Shown in pieces: positions 9,527 to 19,150 of a DNA stretch of 48,822 nucleotides. The number at the start of each line of letters is the position of its first letter. The first letter of the stretch is position 1. The stretch is from the NCBI GenBank assembly GCA_002281295.1, contig NCFS01000028.1, positions 1-48,822 on the forward strand, given 5' to 3'. The position numbers were made by a program, and so were the translations under genes. The notes beneath the pieces were generated by a model that was not told the origin of the DNA, searched no databases, and worked only from the letters and a program-made list of their open reading frames with translations. This DNA comes from Halothiobacillus sp. 35-54-62. GTDB lineage: Bacteria; Pseudomonadota; Gammaproteobacteria; Halothiobacillales; Halothiobacillaceae.

Positions 9527-9850
9527 TTAAACAGCAAACTTCTCTAGGGATTCACCGCGCGCTAACGCATCGGCCAACCAATGCGGACGCTTACCACGGC
9601 CTGACCAAGTTTGCGATGAATCGGCCGGGTTTACATATTTAGCGGGTAATTTCTTATTCGCTAATTTAGAGGTTTTATTGAAACCAAATACATCCGCAAC
9701 CGACATATTTAAGCTCGCGGCTAATTCTTCCGCTTCTTTACGCAGGCTGTGGATGCGCTGCTGATGGCGATCGCGCAATGTGCGCTCTGCGTTGGCCATT
9801 AATTGTTTTAAATCGTTTTCGGATAAATTGTTTAAGTCAATTGCGCTCAT
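9527..9850 (-). CDS. H-NS-family nucleoid-associated protein
   Basis: A 107-residue DNA-binding protein of the H-NS histone family (the short HvrA/BpH3-like type). The N-terminal half is a helical oligomerisation domain with many Arg, Glu and Leu residues. The C-terminal half carries the DNA-binding core, KYVNPADSSQTWSGRGKRPHW at about residues 71-91, which includes the (R/K)GR-type minor-groove hook. Such proteins bind and silence AT-rich, often acquired DNA. It has its own promoter and converges with the TPR gene. Confidence 0.93.
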   Translation of the reverse strand: MSAIDLNNLSENDLKQLMANAERTLRDRHQQRIHSLRKEAEELAASLNMSVADVFGFNKTSKLANKKLPAKYVNPADSSQTWSGRGKRPHWLADALARGESLEKFAV

Positions 9851-9893
9851 AGAGTACCTGTTTAGCCTGATGGAGATAAGATCAACCCTTAAG

Positions 9894-9921
9894 ATTCTAT
9901 CAACTTAATGCACAAGGTCAA
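9894..9921 (-). promoter_or_regulatory. Putative sigma-70 promoter of the H-NS gene
   Basis: On the minus strand TTGACC (9921-9916), a 16-bp spacer and TAGAAT (9899-9894), within an AT-rich stretch about 45 bp before the start codon. The match to the -35 and -10 consensus is good. Confidence 0.6.
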
Positions 9922-9985
9922 ATAAACCAAAAAATAAAACGCGAATGCGGCACGCAGTTAATGCCGTTTATCTAATAGGTTCTAT

Positions 9986-11500
9986 TTACACAAAGGTATC
10001 CAAACGCCATACCGAAGTTAGTTTTTGCACGATACCCTCTGCTGTTTTGGCATTATCGGCCTCAAGCGTGGGCGCGGCGCCGGGTGCATTTTGTGAAGCG
10101 GATTGCCCAAAGCCAGCGGCTTGGCCGTTCGCTTGATTTTGATTCAAAAATGGATTTTGTCCGCTCTGTGCATCATAACTTCCGATCGTGACCCCGGCTT
10201 GATTTAAGCCGGCCTCTTGCAGCCATTCTCGTAATCGGGGGATCGCCTGATCTAACGCATCACGGGTGAGGTGATGGGCGGCCATAATTTGAATTTGAAT
10301 TTGATCGCGCTGTTGATCAATAGAAATTTTAATAGGGCCTAAATTTGCCGGATTAATATCCAAGGTCGCTCGCGATATATTTTTTCCGAGCATCCATTGA
10401 ATATTTTGCCCCAAATCACCCGGCATTTTTGCCTGATTTAAATCCAAGGCGCCGGGTAACGTTGCCCAAACCGAGTGGGTGGCGATTGAGCCGAACCCCG
10501 CCGCAGGCAGAGCCGTAGGCAAGCCCGCGATTAAACTAGCGGTTAAATCGGCGGCAGGCGGGCTTAAGCTTAAATTTGCCTGAGCTGTGGTTAATTGCGC
10601 CGCATTACCCAAACTGGTAATACCCAAATTGGTATGGGTCTGATTAGCGTTAGTCTGACTAAATTGATCAATTAGCACATTTAAGCTCTGATTAACCGCG
10701 CCTGCATTGCTCTGGCTTTGCGACGCCCCACCGCCATGAGCCATTTGTGCTGCCATTAATTGGGCAGCGGCACTGGAACCTTGAGCTAAATTGGCATTAA
10801 GGCCGGTCGGCATTAAACCATCGGCATGGTTTAGTGCGCCGGTCGGGTTATTTTGCGCCGTTAATGCGTTATTTTTCGCACTCATGGCCATGCCCGCTTG
10901 ATTTACCCCATCACGGGACGCACTCATAACCGTTTGAGCTGCACCACTTAACCCAGCCCCCGATAAAGACGATGGGTTTAACCCTTGCGCCAAATTAAGC
11001 GCCATTGCTTGAAGCTGCGTACTCCAATTACTGCCCGCCGCATCGGATTGCGATAACAGCGTTTGAAGTTGATCCAGCTGCTTTTGCAAATCACTCAAAG
11101 TTTTGTCGCCCATCTCCGATTGGGTGGCTGGGCTTGACGATGCGCCGAGCGATGCGGTCATTAAAGCGAGTTGCTGCTGGAGCAGTTTTAAGCTGTGCTG
11201 CGCGGATGTGCTTAACGGGGGATTTTGCGCGAGCAATGTGTTGATTTTAACTTGGAGCCGATCAAGCACCGCTTGCGTATCAGCGATGCCCGATGACGCG
11301 CTGGCGTTTTTTGGCGGGGTTGTTGATGCGCTCGCCCCCCGCGCGCCCGAGGTGGGGGCATTGACCTGCGCCTCGATAGCGCCCGACATCAATTGGGCAA
11401 AATCGCCTTGGGTGCCTTTAGCCAAAGCCCCCGCCGACAAATCAACGCGGTTATTGCCTGCGGCAGAAGCGGGCGCCAGCACATGAGTTAAAGTCGCCAT
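9986..11500 (-). CDS. fliK: Flagellar hook-length control protein FliK
   Basis: Secreted molecular ruler that measures hook length and triggers the FlhB specificity switch. The 504-residue product has a long, low-complexity N-terminal and central region rich in Gln, Asn, Ala and Ser. The C-terminal Flg_hook domain at about residues 380-450 contains the recognisable run RATLDINPANLGPIKISI. I chose the ATG at 11500 because AGGAG lies eight bases upstream; a GTG three codons earlier would overlap that site. It is the last gene of the fliEFGHIJK operon. Confidence 0.9.
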   Translation of the reverse strand: MATLTHVLAPASAAGNNRVDLSAGALAKGTQGDFAQLMSGAIEAQVNAPTSGARGASASTTPPKNASASSGIADTQAVLDRLQVKINTLLAQNPPLSTSAQHSLKLLQQQLALMTASLGASSSPATQSEMGDKTLSDLQKQLDQLQTLLSQSDAAGSNWSTQLQAMALNLAQGLNPSSLSGAGLSGAAQTVMSASRDGVNQAGMAMSAKNNALTAQNNPTGALNHADGLMPTGLNANLAQGSSAAAQLMAAQMAHGGGASQSQSNAGAVNQSLNVLIDQFSQTNANQTHTNLGITSLGNAAQLTTAQANLSLSPPAADLTASLIAGLPTALPAAGFGSIATHSVWATLPGALDLNQAKMPGDLGQNIQWMLGKNISRATLDINPANLGPIKISIDQQRDQIQIQIMAAHHLTRDALDQAIPRLREWLQEAGLNQAGVTIGSYDAQSGQNPFLNQNQANGQAAGFGQSASQNAPGAAPTLEADNAKTAEGIVQKLTSVWRLDTFV

Positions 11501-11517
11501 AAAGCACACTCCTTTGA

Positions 11518-11970
11518 TTAAATACCCAACGGGTTATGGTGCCGTTGCGCGGCGTTTGCATCATTAACGATTTGTTCTTGTTTATCTTGAGCGCGGTTGT
11601 GCTCCGCTTCAAACCGCCCCCGCAATTTCTCAACAGACCGGTGCTGGCTGTTAGCCTCGGCGGCGGCGTTTTGGCAGGCGATTAATTCTGCTTGGATTTG
11701 CGCCACCACGGTTTTTTGATGGGCAATGGTTTGCTCAATTTTGCCCATGAACGCACGGTAATTTTGCAGGGCAAAGGCTTGGCTACTGCCCCCCGTGGCA
11801 AACCCGAGCCCTGCGGCATACTCTTGTAAATAATCGCTTAATTGCACCAGCCGCGCTTGCTGCTCATCTAGGCGTTGCTGACAATTTTGCACCGACTCTT
11901 TAGCCAGCATGGCGCCATTTTCGGTAATTTTCTCGACGCCTTTCACGCGGTTAATACGGGATTGATTCAT
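11518..11970 (-). CDS. fliJ: Flagellar export chaperone/ATPase stalk protein FliJ
   Basis: Small cytoplasmic coiled-coil protein that inserts into the FliI hexamer and helps energise flagellar type III export. The 150-residue product is almost entirely helical and charged, and begins with the family-like MNQSRINRVKGVEKI. The ATG at 11970 was chosen over a GTG three codons upstream because it gives this N-terminus. It sits between fliI and fliK, as in many gammaproteobacteria. Confidence 0.88.
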   Translation of the reverse strand: MNQSRINRVKGVEKITENGAMLAKESVQNCQQRLDEQQARLVQLSDYLQEYAAGLGFATGGSSQAFALQNYRAFMGKIEQTIAHQKTVVAQIQAELIACQNAAAEANSQHRSVEKLRGRFEAEHNRAQDKQEQIVNDANAAQRHHNPLGI

Positions 11971-11992
11971 CAATAACACGCCCTAAATTGGT

Positions 11993-13426
11993 TCACGAGG
12001 TATGCATCAAGGCTTCTAATTGCGCGACGCTGTGCGCTAAATCGGCCCGTTCATAAATAGATTGGCGCAAAAAGGCTTCTAAATCGGGCTGGGCATCAAT
12101 GGCGCGATCCAGTCGCACATCATGCCCTCGACGATACGCGCCCACGGCCAGTAAATCTCGACTCTGATTATAAGTGCTCATTAATTGCTTAAACCGCTGC
12201 ATTAAATCCAAATGCTCTGGCGATACCAGCGCGGGCATTAAGCGTGAGATCGAGGCTTCAATATCAATCGCAGGGTAGCGCCCGCGTTCAGCAATCGCCC
12301 GGGAAAGCACGATGTGACCATCCAAAATGGCGCGCGCGGCATCGGCAATCGGCTCGTTTTGGTCATCGCCCTCCACCAACACGGTATAAAACGCCGTCAT
12401 GCTGCCTTCGGTTGACGCGCCATTGCCAGCACGCTCAACCAAGGCGGGCAATTTGGCAAATACCGAGGGCGGATACCCTTTGGTGGCCGGCGGCTCGCCA
12501 ATGGCCAGCCCTATCTCGCGCTGCGCTTGGGCGTAGCGGGTGAGCGAATCCATCAGGAGCAACACATCGTTGCCTTGTTCGCGAAAATACTCGGCAATCG
12601 CCGTGGCTAAATTCGCGCCATGCAATCGCATCAGGGGCGAGGCATCGGCTGGGGCGGCAATCACAATGGCGCGGGCACGGGCTGTGTCATCTAAAATTTC
12701 GGCCACAAACTCGCGCACCTCACGCCCCCGCTCGCCGATTAACCCCACGACGATAATATCGGCGCTGGTGTAGCGGGTCATCATGCCAAGCAGCATGCTT
12801 TTGCCCACGCCACTCCCCGCAAAAATCCCCATGCGTTGCCCTTGCCCCACCGTGAGCAAGGCGTTGATCGCTCGCACGCCGACATCTAAGGGCACCCGAA
12901 TGGGGCGGCGTTTAAGCGGATTATTCACTCGGCCTTGCAAATCAACCGGCGTATCCCCCTGTAAAACGGGGCCCTCATCGAGCGGTTGCCCGCGCGCATC
13001 CAGCACCCGCCCGAGCAAGCTTTGCCCTAGCGGCACGCGAATAGCAGCCCCTTGATTTTGCACACGGCACCCGGGCGCTATGCCGCGCAGGGCTTCAAGC
13101 GGCATAAGAAAAGTATGCTGCTCTGAGAACCCCACCACTTCGGCATCGACATAATGCCCCGCTTGGGGGCTGCTGTTGGGCGCTGCGGTTGACGCCAGTG
13201 CATCAAGATAAATTCGGCATTGATCGCCAATGGCCGCCGTTAAGCCGCTGGCCTCTAACGCTAAGCCCACCACACGCACGATGCGCCCTTCTGATTGCAA
13301 AAGGGGCCGCGTTACCCGCGCGTGCAAGCCCATCAGGTGGCGCGCCCAATCGAGCCCTTGCGGCAAACCTTGTGCGCCGGGCGGATCAAACACCGCCGGA
13401 TCACGCAAGGGCATGGCGCGGTTCAT
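11993..13426 (-). CDS. fliI: Flagellum-specific ATPase FliI
   Basis: ATPase of the flagellar type III export apparatus, related to the F1 beta subunit. The Walker A motif GSGVGKS is at about residues 205-211, followed by [14 protein letters not shown] and the Walker B region [15 protein letters not shown]. The C-terminal domain with [15 protein letters not shown] is typical of FliI and YscN. The ATG at 13426 overlaps the fliH stop by one base; the GTG just before it at 13429 could serve instead. All catalytic motifs are intact although the upstream partner gene fliH is broken. Confidence 0.96.
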   Translation of the reverse strand: MNRAMPLRDPAVFDPPGAQGLPQGLDWARHLMGLHARVTRPLLQSEGRIVRVVGLALEASGLTAAIGDQCRIYLDALASTAAPNSSPQAGHYVDAEVVGFSEQHTFLMPLEALRGIAPGCRVQNQGAAIRVPLGQSLLGRVLDARGQPLDEGPVLQGDTPVDLQGRVNNPLKRRPIRVPLDVGVRAINALLTVGQGQRMGIFAGSGVGKSMLLGMMTRYTSADIIVVGLIGERGREVREFVAEILDDTARARAIVIAAPADASPLMRLHGANLATAIAEYFREQGNDVLLLMDSLTRYAQAQREIGLAIGEPPATKGYPPSVFAKLPALVERAGNGASTEGSMTAFYTVLVEGDDQNEPIADAARAILDGHIVLSRAIAERGRYPAIDIEASISRLMPALVSPEHLDLMQRFKQLMSTYNQSRDLLAVGAYRRGHDVRLDRAIDAQPDLEAFLRQSIYERADLAHSVAQLEALMHTS

Positions 13427-14209
13427 CACAAGCCCGCATCGGGGGTGGCTTTGGGGGGCGTTACCGCCACGTCGGGCACGATAAGCTTCGGATGCGCTTG
13501 CACGGAGATGGGTTCTGGCGCCTGTTCAGGCAACTCAGGCAACGCATCACCCGGCCCCGGGGCTAACTCGCCTAAGGTGCGCAGGCACAAACTCGCCCAG
13601 CGCGATTCAAGCGTGGCATCCACTTGGGCTTGAATACCCACCGTACCCGACTCGACCCGCAACCCACCCGCCGCGATCGCCTCATCGCCCTGAACATGAA
13701 TATCGCCATTGCCCTGCACGCTCACCCCGCCGGAGCGAACCGCCGCCTGCAAGGCCGCCACCTCGCCCGGATGGCAAAACACGGTAATTTGGCGCACCGC
13801 CAGCGGCAGCGCGGCAATCGCCGCATGGGCCACTTTATCGATTTGCTCGCAGCCAGACTTGAAAGCGGCGCTGCATTTGGTGGATTTCAGTTTGCCCAGC
13901 CGATAAGCCTTCGGCGTGTCCGGCGGTAAATCCCGCCTGAAAACCCTCACGATGACCTTGAGCAAACCCCGCTTGCGCCGCTTCATGGGTAATTTGTGCG
14001 AGCGCGTCGGCATCTGGCAGGGCGACGGTCACATCGGCTTTAGCTTGGGGCGATTCGGCTAATTGAGGGGTATCAAAATCCGGCATTAACCATGCTTCCA
14101 CCCGATCAGGCGCGGCGAGCGGGCGAACAACCGGCGCGGGCTGATTGGCTGCCGTGGCATCCGAATCGTCGATCAGGCTAGGGGCAACGTTAGACGAACT
14201 GCTCACCAC
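13426..14209 (-). pseudogene. fliH: fliH, disrupted by an internal deletion and frameshift
   Basis: FliH normally binds FliI and tethers it to the export gate and C-ring. The start (GTG at 14209 or 14206, overlapping fliG by about 20 nt) opens a frame with the typical Gly-rich repeats AGFAQGHREGFQAGF and ends at a stop at 13835. The C-terminal FliH part (KVAHAAIAALPLAVRQITVF, then GGLRVESGTVGIQAQVD) follows in another frame down to 13426. Between QMQRR and KVAHAAI only about ten codons remain, where the family has about 50-60 residues including the LD..V...L..LA..IARQVI helix. Roughly 40 residues are therefore missing, and the junction is out of frame. The C-terminus also has a proline-rich extension. 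A sequencing or assembly error is possible. Confidence 0.8.
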
Positions 14210-15242
14210 CGCCCCCTAAGTTAATTTTGCCCTCGTCGGCCAATTTGCGCGCTGCTTGCAGAATGTCTTTTTGCGCGCCTTCCACATCCGAGAGCTTAGT
14301 TGGCCCTAATGATTCCAAATCATCGCGCATCATCTCTGAGGCACGTTTGGACATATTCTTGAAGAATTTTTCTTTCAATTCCGGATCAGCGCCCTTCATG
14401 GCAAGCAGCAAGCGATCGGAGGGCACTTCACGCAGAATGGTTTGAATCCCGCGATCATCCACATCAATCAAGTTGCCAAACACGAACATTAAATCTTCAA
14501 TTTTGCTGCCCAAATCGGCATCGGTGGATTTTATCGCGCCCATCACCACTTCTTCGACGCTGCCTTCCAAGAAGTTCATAATGCCTGCCGCGATTTTCAC
14601 GCCGCCAACCTTCGAGGATTTCCCGCCGCCCGCGCCAGAAACCTGACGCTCCATAATGTCATCCAGCTCTTGCAGGGCTTGCGGCGAAACCCCATCCAGA
14701 TGGGCGATGCGCAACATGATGTCGGCGCGCATATTTTCCGGCAGCATTTGCAAAATCTCGGCGCCCTGATCGCTTTCTAAATGCGACAGCACAATGGCGA
14801 TAATTTGGGGGTGCTCGTAGCGGATAATTTCCGCGATTGAACGCGGATCCATCCATTTCAAAAATTCTAAATTACGCCGATTGCCCGTTGAGGTAATCCG
14901 ATCAAGCAAGCCGGCCGCTTTATCCTCACCCAGCGCGCGATTCAACACATTGCGGATGTAATCGGTGGTCCCTAAGGCCAAGCCTGTTTGATCGCCCAAA
15001 TCTTCGACGAATTGATCCAGCACCGCCTGAATTTGCGAGCGCGTTACATTGGGCAACACGGCCATGGCTTGGCCAATTTTTTGCACTTCACGCGGATCGA
15101 GCTGGGTAAAGAGCTGGGCTGCCGATTCCTCACCCAGCGCCATCATCAAAATAGCCACCCGCTCGGGGCCTTTTAAGCCCGCGATGAGCGCTTTATCATT
15201 GGGCGCTTCTGGTTTAGCTTCTTTTACCGGCGCTTGAGCCAT
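14190..15242 (-). CDS. fliG: Flagellar motor switch protein FliG
   Basis: C-ring protein that interacts with the stator (MotA) and transmits torque. The 350-residue product has the N-terminal FliF-binding domain (KGPERVAILMMALGEESAAQL), the middle domain with EHPQIIAIVLSHLES, and the C-terminal domain whose charged helix contains DDRGIQTILREV and LLLAMKGADPELKEKF. The length is a little above the usual 330-340. It starts one base after the fliF stop and overlaps the broken fliH. Confidence 0.97.
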   Translation of the reverse strand: MAQAPVKEAKPEAPNDKALIAGLKGPERVAILMMALGEESAAQLFTQLDPREVQKIGQAMAVLPNVTRSQIQAVLDQFVEDLGDQTGLALGTTDYIRNVLNRALGEDKAAGLLDRITSTGNRRNLEFLKWMDPRSIAEIIRYEHPQIIAIVLSHLESDQGAEILQMLPENMRADIMLRIAHLDGVSPQALQELDDIMERQVSGAGGGKSSKVGGVKIAAGIMNFLEGSVEEVVMGAIKSTDADLGSKIEDLMFVFGNLIDVDDRGIQTILREVPSDRLLLAMKGADPELKEKFFKNMSKRASEMMRDDLESLGPTKLSDVEGAQKDILQAARKLADEGKINLGGGGEQFV

Positions 15243-15243
15243 C

Positions 15244-17022
15244 TTAATTCTCCGAATGCGTCCATTGTTTAATCACCGAGGCTACGGCTTTCGGGTCGTG
15301 ATTAATACTTTGTTTTAATTGCCGTAATTTATCGGCATAACTGGCCGTGCCGATTAATTGCGGCACGCCATCGAGGTTATCCATATCCTCATCGCCATGC
15401 CCCAAGGCGCCCGGCTGACGGCTTAAGCTTACCTGCACGCCCTCCTCATCCGTGAGGGTTTCGCCATTGGGTAAGGCCAAGGCAGGATCATGGGTTAATG
15501 CGGCGGGCGCAGGCTGCACTTTTTCGGTCAACATTTTAAGCAGCGGCCGCACCACCATCAAAAAAATTAAGAGCATGGCCACCCCTAATCCTAAATTTTT
15601 CAGCAAGGGCATAAACCACGCCTGCGCCCACAGCGGGGTGCTGACTTTCTCGATTTTTTGCTCAACAAACGGGATGCTGGCCAGCGTCAATTTATCGCCA
15701 CGCTGTTCATTTAAACCCACCGCTTGCGCTACCAGCTCTTTGATGCGCGCGGTTTCGGCTTCTGTCATCGGCTCGGGGGTGACTTTACCGTCTTTATCGG
15801 TGATTGTTTTTTCATCCAGCAACACCGCCACATTCAGCTTATCGACCGCGCCACTGGCGTATTGCGTATGACGAATTTCCTTATCGACATTGTAATTACG
15901 CGTTTCATTTTTTTGCGTGCTGATCGGCGTTTGCACAATTTGTTGATACTGCGGCACCGTTAAATTACCTGGAGGTTGCAGGCCGCCTGCGGTTTGTGGG
16001 GTTACCGTACCGCCACCGGGCGGTTGATTGCTTAATGCGCCGGGCACCCCGCCATTAATGCCTTGATCGCCCAAAGCACGGGTGGTGTCTTGGGTTTGCT
16101 CGCTCAAAACCACGCCTGTTTTAGGGCCATAATTTTCACTGGTGCCTTCTTGGCGTGAAAAATCAATATTGGCCGACACTTGCGCCCGCACGCGATCAGC
16201 CCCGACCACTGGCGTTAATAAGGCTTCGATTTGGCGGGCATACGCGCGCTCAACCCGCTGGCGATAGGCAAATTGCTTGTCGGTTAAGCCCATGCCATTG
16301 GCATCGTCAGAATTTTGACTCAAAAGCTCGCCGCGCTGATCAATCACGCTCACGTTCGCGGTTTTCATGCCCGCGACGCTAGATGCCACCAAATGCACAA
16401 TCGCCCGAACTTGTTCTGCACTCAAACTTTGCCCCGGTGATAGCTCCACCACCACCGAGGCGGTGGGCTGCTGTTGTTCTCGCACAAAAACCGATTGCTT
16501 AGGCGTGGCCAAATGCACCCGCGCGGCTGAAACGCCTTGAATAGTTTCAATCGAGCGCGCCAGCTCAATTTCAATGGCATGTTGATAGCGCGCCTGCTCC
16601 ACAAACTGGCTGGTGCCAAGCGATTGATCTTTATTGAGCATTTCAAGCCCGACGCCATCACCCGCCGGCAAACCTTGGGCAGCTAAGGTCATGCGAATGG
16701 CGGGCAGCTGGCTTGGATCAACCAACAGCGCGCCGCTGGGGCTTATTTGATACGTCTGCTTGGCTGTTTTTAAAGCCTCCACCACGGCGGCAGATTCTTT
16801 CGGCCCCAAATTGGTATAAAGCGGCACTAAGCTCGGCTTTTGCCCCCACAAAAAAAACCCCACCATAAAGGCCACCGTGGCGGCCAGCGCCACCAAAATT
16901 AAAAGCTGGCGAAAGCTGGTGGACTGGGTAATGCCATCCATTTGCTGCACCCAGCTTGGGGCTGGGTCTGAGGGTATGGGGGTTGGGCTTAATACGCCGG
17001 GACTCATTGAATTTTGCGCCAT
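15244..17022 (-). CDS. fliF: Flagellar MS-ring protein FliF
   Basis: Forms the membrane MS ring on which the flagellum is built. The 592-residue product has an N-terminal membrane segment at about residues 40-60, then ring-building motifs with LVPLYTNLGPKESAAVVEAL and ALEIELARSIETI-like sequence. A long Gly/Pro/Gln-rich stretch follows at about residues 315-370. A second membrane segment lies near residues 470-490, and the C-terminal tail is the FliG-binding part. The start is ATG with a weak Shine-Dalgarno. It is slightly longer than average, mainly because of the linker. Confidence 0.97.
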   Translation of the reverse strand: MAQNSMSPGVLSPTPIPSDPAPSWVQQMDGITQSTSFRQLLILVALAATVAFMVGFFLWGQKPSLVPLYTNLGPKESAAVVEALKTAKQTYQISPSGALLVDPSQLPAIRMTLAAQGLPAGDGVGLEMLNKDQSLGTSQFVEQARYQHAIEIELARSIETIQGVSAARVHLATPKQSVFVREQQQPTASVVVELSPGQSLSAEQVRAIVHLVASSVAGMKTANVSVIDQRGELLSQNSDDANGMGLTDKQFAYRQRVERAYARQIEALLTPVVGADRVRAQVSANIDFSRQEGTSENYGPKTGVVLSEQTQDTTRALGDQGINGGVPGALSNQPPGGGTVTPQTAGGLQPPGNLTVPQYQQIVQTPISTQKNETRNYNVDKEIRHTQYASGAVDKLNVAVLLDEKTITDKDGKVTPEPMTEAETARIKELVAQAVGLNEQRGDKLTLASIPFVEQKIEKVSTPLWAQAWFMPLLKNLGLGVAMLLIFLMVVRPLLKMLTEKVQPAPAALTHDPALALPNGETLTDEEGVQVSLSRQPGALGHGDEDMDNLDGVPQLIGTASYADKLRQLKQSINHDPKAVASVIKQWTHSEN

Positions 17023-17040
17023 GATTTTTTATCTCGATGC

Positions 17041-17370
17041 TTAGATGGGCATGTTCAAAACGTCTTGATACGCCTGTACCAAGCGGTTGCGCACTTGCAA
17101 GGTGGCATTAAACCCAAGCGAGGCTTTTTGGCCGGCCAGCATCACTTGGGTTAAATCCACGCCCGGATCACCCAGTTCAAAGCGGGTTTTAAGGTTCGAT
17201 GAGGTTTGCTGCAAGTCGTTTACCTGCCCGATAGCGCGGGTGAGTAGTGAGGAAAACGAATCGCCCGCCGCCGCAGGCACCTCAGTCGGTGCGGCCATGC
17301 GCGCTTGAGCATCGGCACGCATTACCCGCATTTGCGATAAAATTTGATCAACAGACATACCGTTACTCAT
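17041..17370 (-). CDS. fliE: Flagellar hook-basal body complex protein FliE
   Basis: Small rod-MS ring adaptor and the first axial export substrate. The 109-residue product carries the family C-terminus with DPGVDLTQVMLAGQKASLGF, followed by LQVRNRLVQAYQDVLNMPI. It is the first gene of the fliEFGHIJK operon, 18 bp before fliF, and a sigma-54 promoter lies about 60 bp upstream. Confidence 0.95.
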   Translation of the reverse strand: MSNGMSVDQILSQMRVMRADAQARMAAPTEVPAAAGDSFSSLLTRAIGQVNDLQQTSSNLKTRFELGDPGVDLTQVMLAGQKASLGFNATLQVRNRLVQAYQDVLNMPI

Positions 17371-17431
17371 CTTGCCCCCTGCGCTTTTTGGCTAATACCA
17401 TCCCGAAGGATCGCTTACTGGGAGAGCATTA

Positions 17432-17449
17432 AGCAGGGTTTGTGCCAAT
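17432..17449 (-). promoter_or_regulatory. Sigma-54 promoter of the fliE operon
   Basis: On the minus strand TTGGCACAAACCCTGCTT gives the -24 element TGGCAC (17447-17442) and the -12 element CTGC (17436-17433). Exactly 10 bp separate the invariant GG and GC, as in the consensus TGGCACG-N4-TTGC. Predicted transcription start is near 17421, about 50 bp before the fliE ATG. The adjacent upstream gene encodes a sigma-54 activator (fleQ). Confidence 0.8.
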
Positions 17450-17457
17450 CACGATAT

Positions 17458-19036
17458 TTAGGCAGTCACATCGGCCTCATCGGCGCGCGCTTGGATCTGA
17501 TACTTGCGGAGTTTTTCGACCAGCGTTGTGCGCCGAACCCCCAACTGGCGCGCCGCTTGCGCCACCACCCCTTGATGCTGGGTTAAAGCGTGCTCAATCC
17601 AGGCTTGCTCGATGGCTTCAAGCAAGGCTTTTAAATCAAAACCCGATTCCGGCAATTGGCAAACGCAGTGCTCTAGCGCCAATACATCGGTCGGCAAATG
17701 CCATGCGGCGGCTAAATCGCGGGCGGCGGGCGGCGCTAAGAGGCCGGCGGCGAACATCTCGCGCGGATCCACATCCGCCTCATCCAACACCTGGGCGTGC
17801 ACGGGTGCAGGCTCGGGTGCGAGCCCGGGTGCAAGCAAAGGCTCGGCGGGTATGTCGCACGGGGCGGGCATCGGGGTTGCAGGCGCGGGGGGCAGCCAAT
17901 CGGCAGGCAACTGGCTGCGCAATTTTTCAGGCAATTGCGGTATATCAACGGGTTGCGCGGGATACAAAATGCCTAAACGCTCAATCATATTGCCCAATTC
18001 ACGCACATTACCCGGCCAAGGCAGCACCGCTAACGCCGCCATAGCCGCCTCAGTGAGCTTCGCCACGGGGCGGCCTTCACGCATAAACCGTTGCCCCAAA
18101 GCTTCGATAATGAGGGGAATATCGGTGCGCACCGCCCGCAAGGGCAAGGTTTCCAGCGGAAACACGTGCAGCCGATAATATAAATCTTGCCGAAAACTGC
18201 CCTCGGTAATCCGCGTTTCCAAATCGCGATGGGTGGCCGCAATAATCCGCACATCGGCGTTTAAGGTTTGCCGCCCACCCACCCGCTCAAAGCTGCGCTC
18301 TTGCAGCACACGCAAAATTTTTACCTGCATGGGCAAGGGCATATCACCAATTTCATCCAGAAATAAGGTGCCGCCCTCGGCTAATTCAAAGCGCCCTGGG
18401 CGGGCACTAATCGCCCCGGTAAACGCGCCTTTTTCATGGCCGAATAATTCCGATTCCAATAAATCGGCCGGAATCGCACCGCAATTAATCGGCACAAAGG
18501 GCTTTGCCGCGCGGTGCGATAGGCGATGAATCATGCGCGCCACCACCTCTTTGCCCGTGCCCGATTCGCCCAAAATAAGCACCGTGGCATCGGTGGGCGC
18601 CACCTGCTCGATGTGCGCCCGCAGCGCATTCATGCCCGGGCTCTCCCCCACCAAACCTTGGCCGGCAGAAATTAACTGCGCGCCGCGCCAGCGGCTCAGC
18701 AAACGATTCACCACCGAGTGCAAACCCGACAACGTGCAGGGCCAATTTCGTGCAGGGCCAATTTAAGGTCGCAAACGGTGCCAGTGGCAACCCCAGCCAC
18801 CGCGCGCCATCGGGATCGATCACCACCCAGGGATACGGCTGATAAGCGGCATCATTCAAGTGGCCAGCACACCCAGAGCCCCCGCAAAAACCCGCAATAA
18901 TCGGCCGATCATCCCGCTCATCGGGCAGTGCTGCCAGCATCACCGCCTCAACGCCCAGCAACCCGAACCAGTCGGTTAAATCAGCCGCCATCGGCGCTGG
19001 CACATCTAAAACAACCCGCAGTTTAAGATCAGACAT
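17458..19036 (-). pseudogene. fleQ: fleQ-type sigma-54 flagellar regulator, frameshifted by a 16-bp tandem duplication
   Basis: Master activator of flagellar genes with sigma-54. An N-terminal FleQ-like domain without an obvious phospho-acceptor is encoded from the ATG at 19036 to about 18765. The frame then changes at two perfect copies of a 16-bp sequence (18733-18764). Downstream, the AAA+ domain (Walker [15 protein letters not shown] loop, Walker [11 protein letters not shown]), a Pro/Ala-rich linker and a Fis-type helix-turn-helix run intact to 17458. Removing one copy gives 1563 bp, exactly 521 codons, and joins [10 protein letters not shown] to [12 protein letters not shown], a normal FleQ linker. 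As sequenced, the N-terminal frame runs on to a stop at 18485 without AAA+ function. The downstream part could be made only from an internal start such as the TTG at 18732. Confidence 0.88.
18733..18764 (-). repeat. Perfect 16-bp tandem duplication inside fleQ
   Basis: Two adjacent identical copies (plus strand CGTGCAGGGCCAATTT) at 18733-18748 and 18749-18764. The unit length is not a multiple of three, so the second copy shifts the fleQ frame. Exact loss of one copy restores it, which makes this a potentially reversible lesion. Confidence 0.97.
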
Positions 19037-19150
19037 CGTGCATCACTCACAAACCAAAAAGGGAAACGCCCAAACCCCCTGCGCGAGAAACTTACCTCAA
19101 CACCGGCCGGTTTTGAACATAAAACCTAACCCTAACGGCCGCCGCTCAAG

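Noticed and set aside
13835..13875. Programmed ribosomal frameshift in fliH
   Set aside because: No slippery heptamer or stimulatory structure is apparent, and family residues are missing as well as shifted, so deletion is the simpler explanation.
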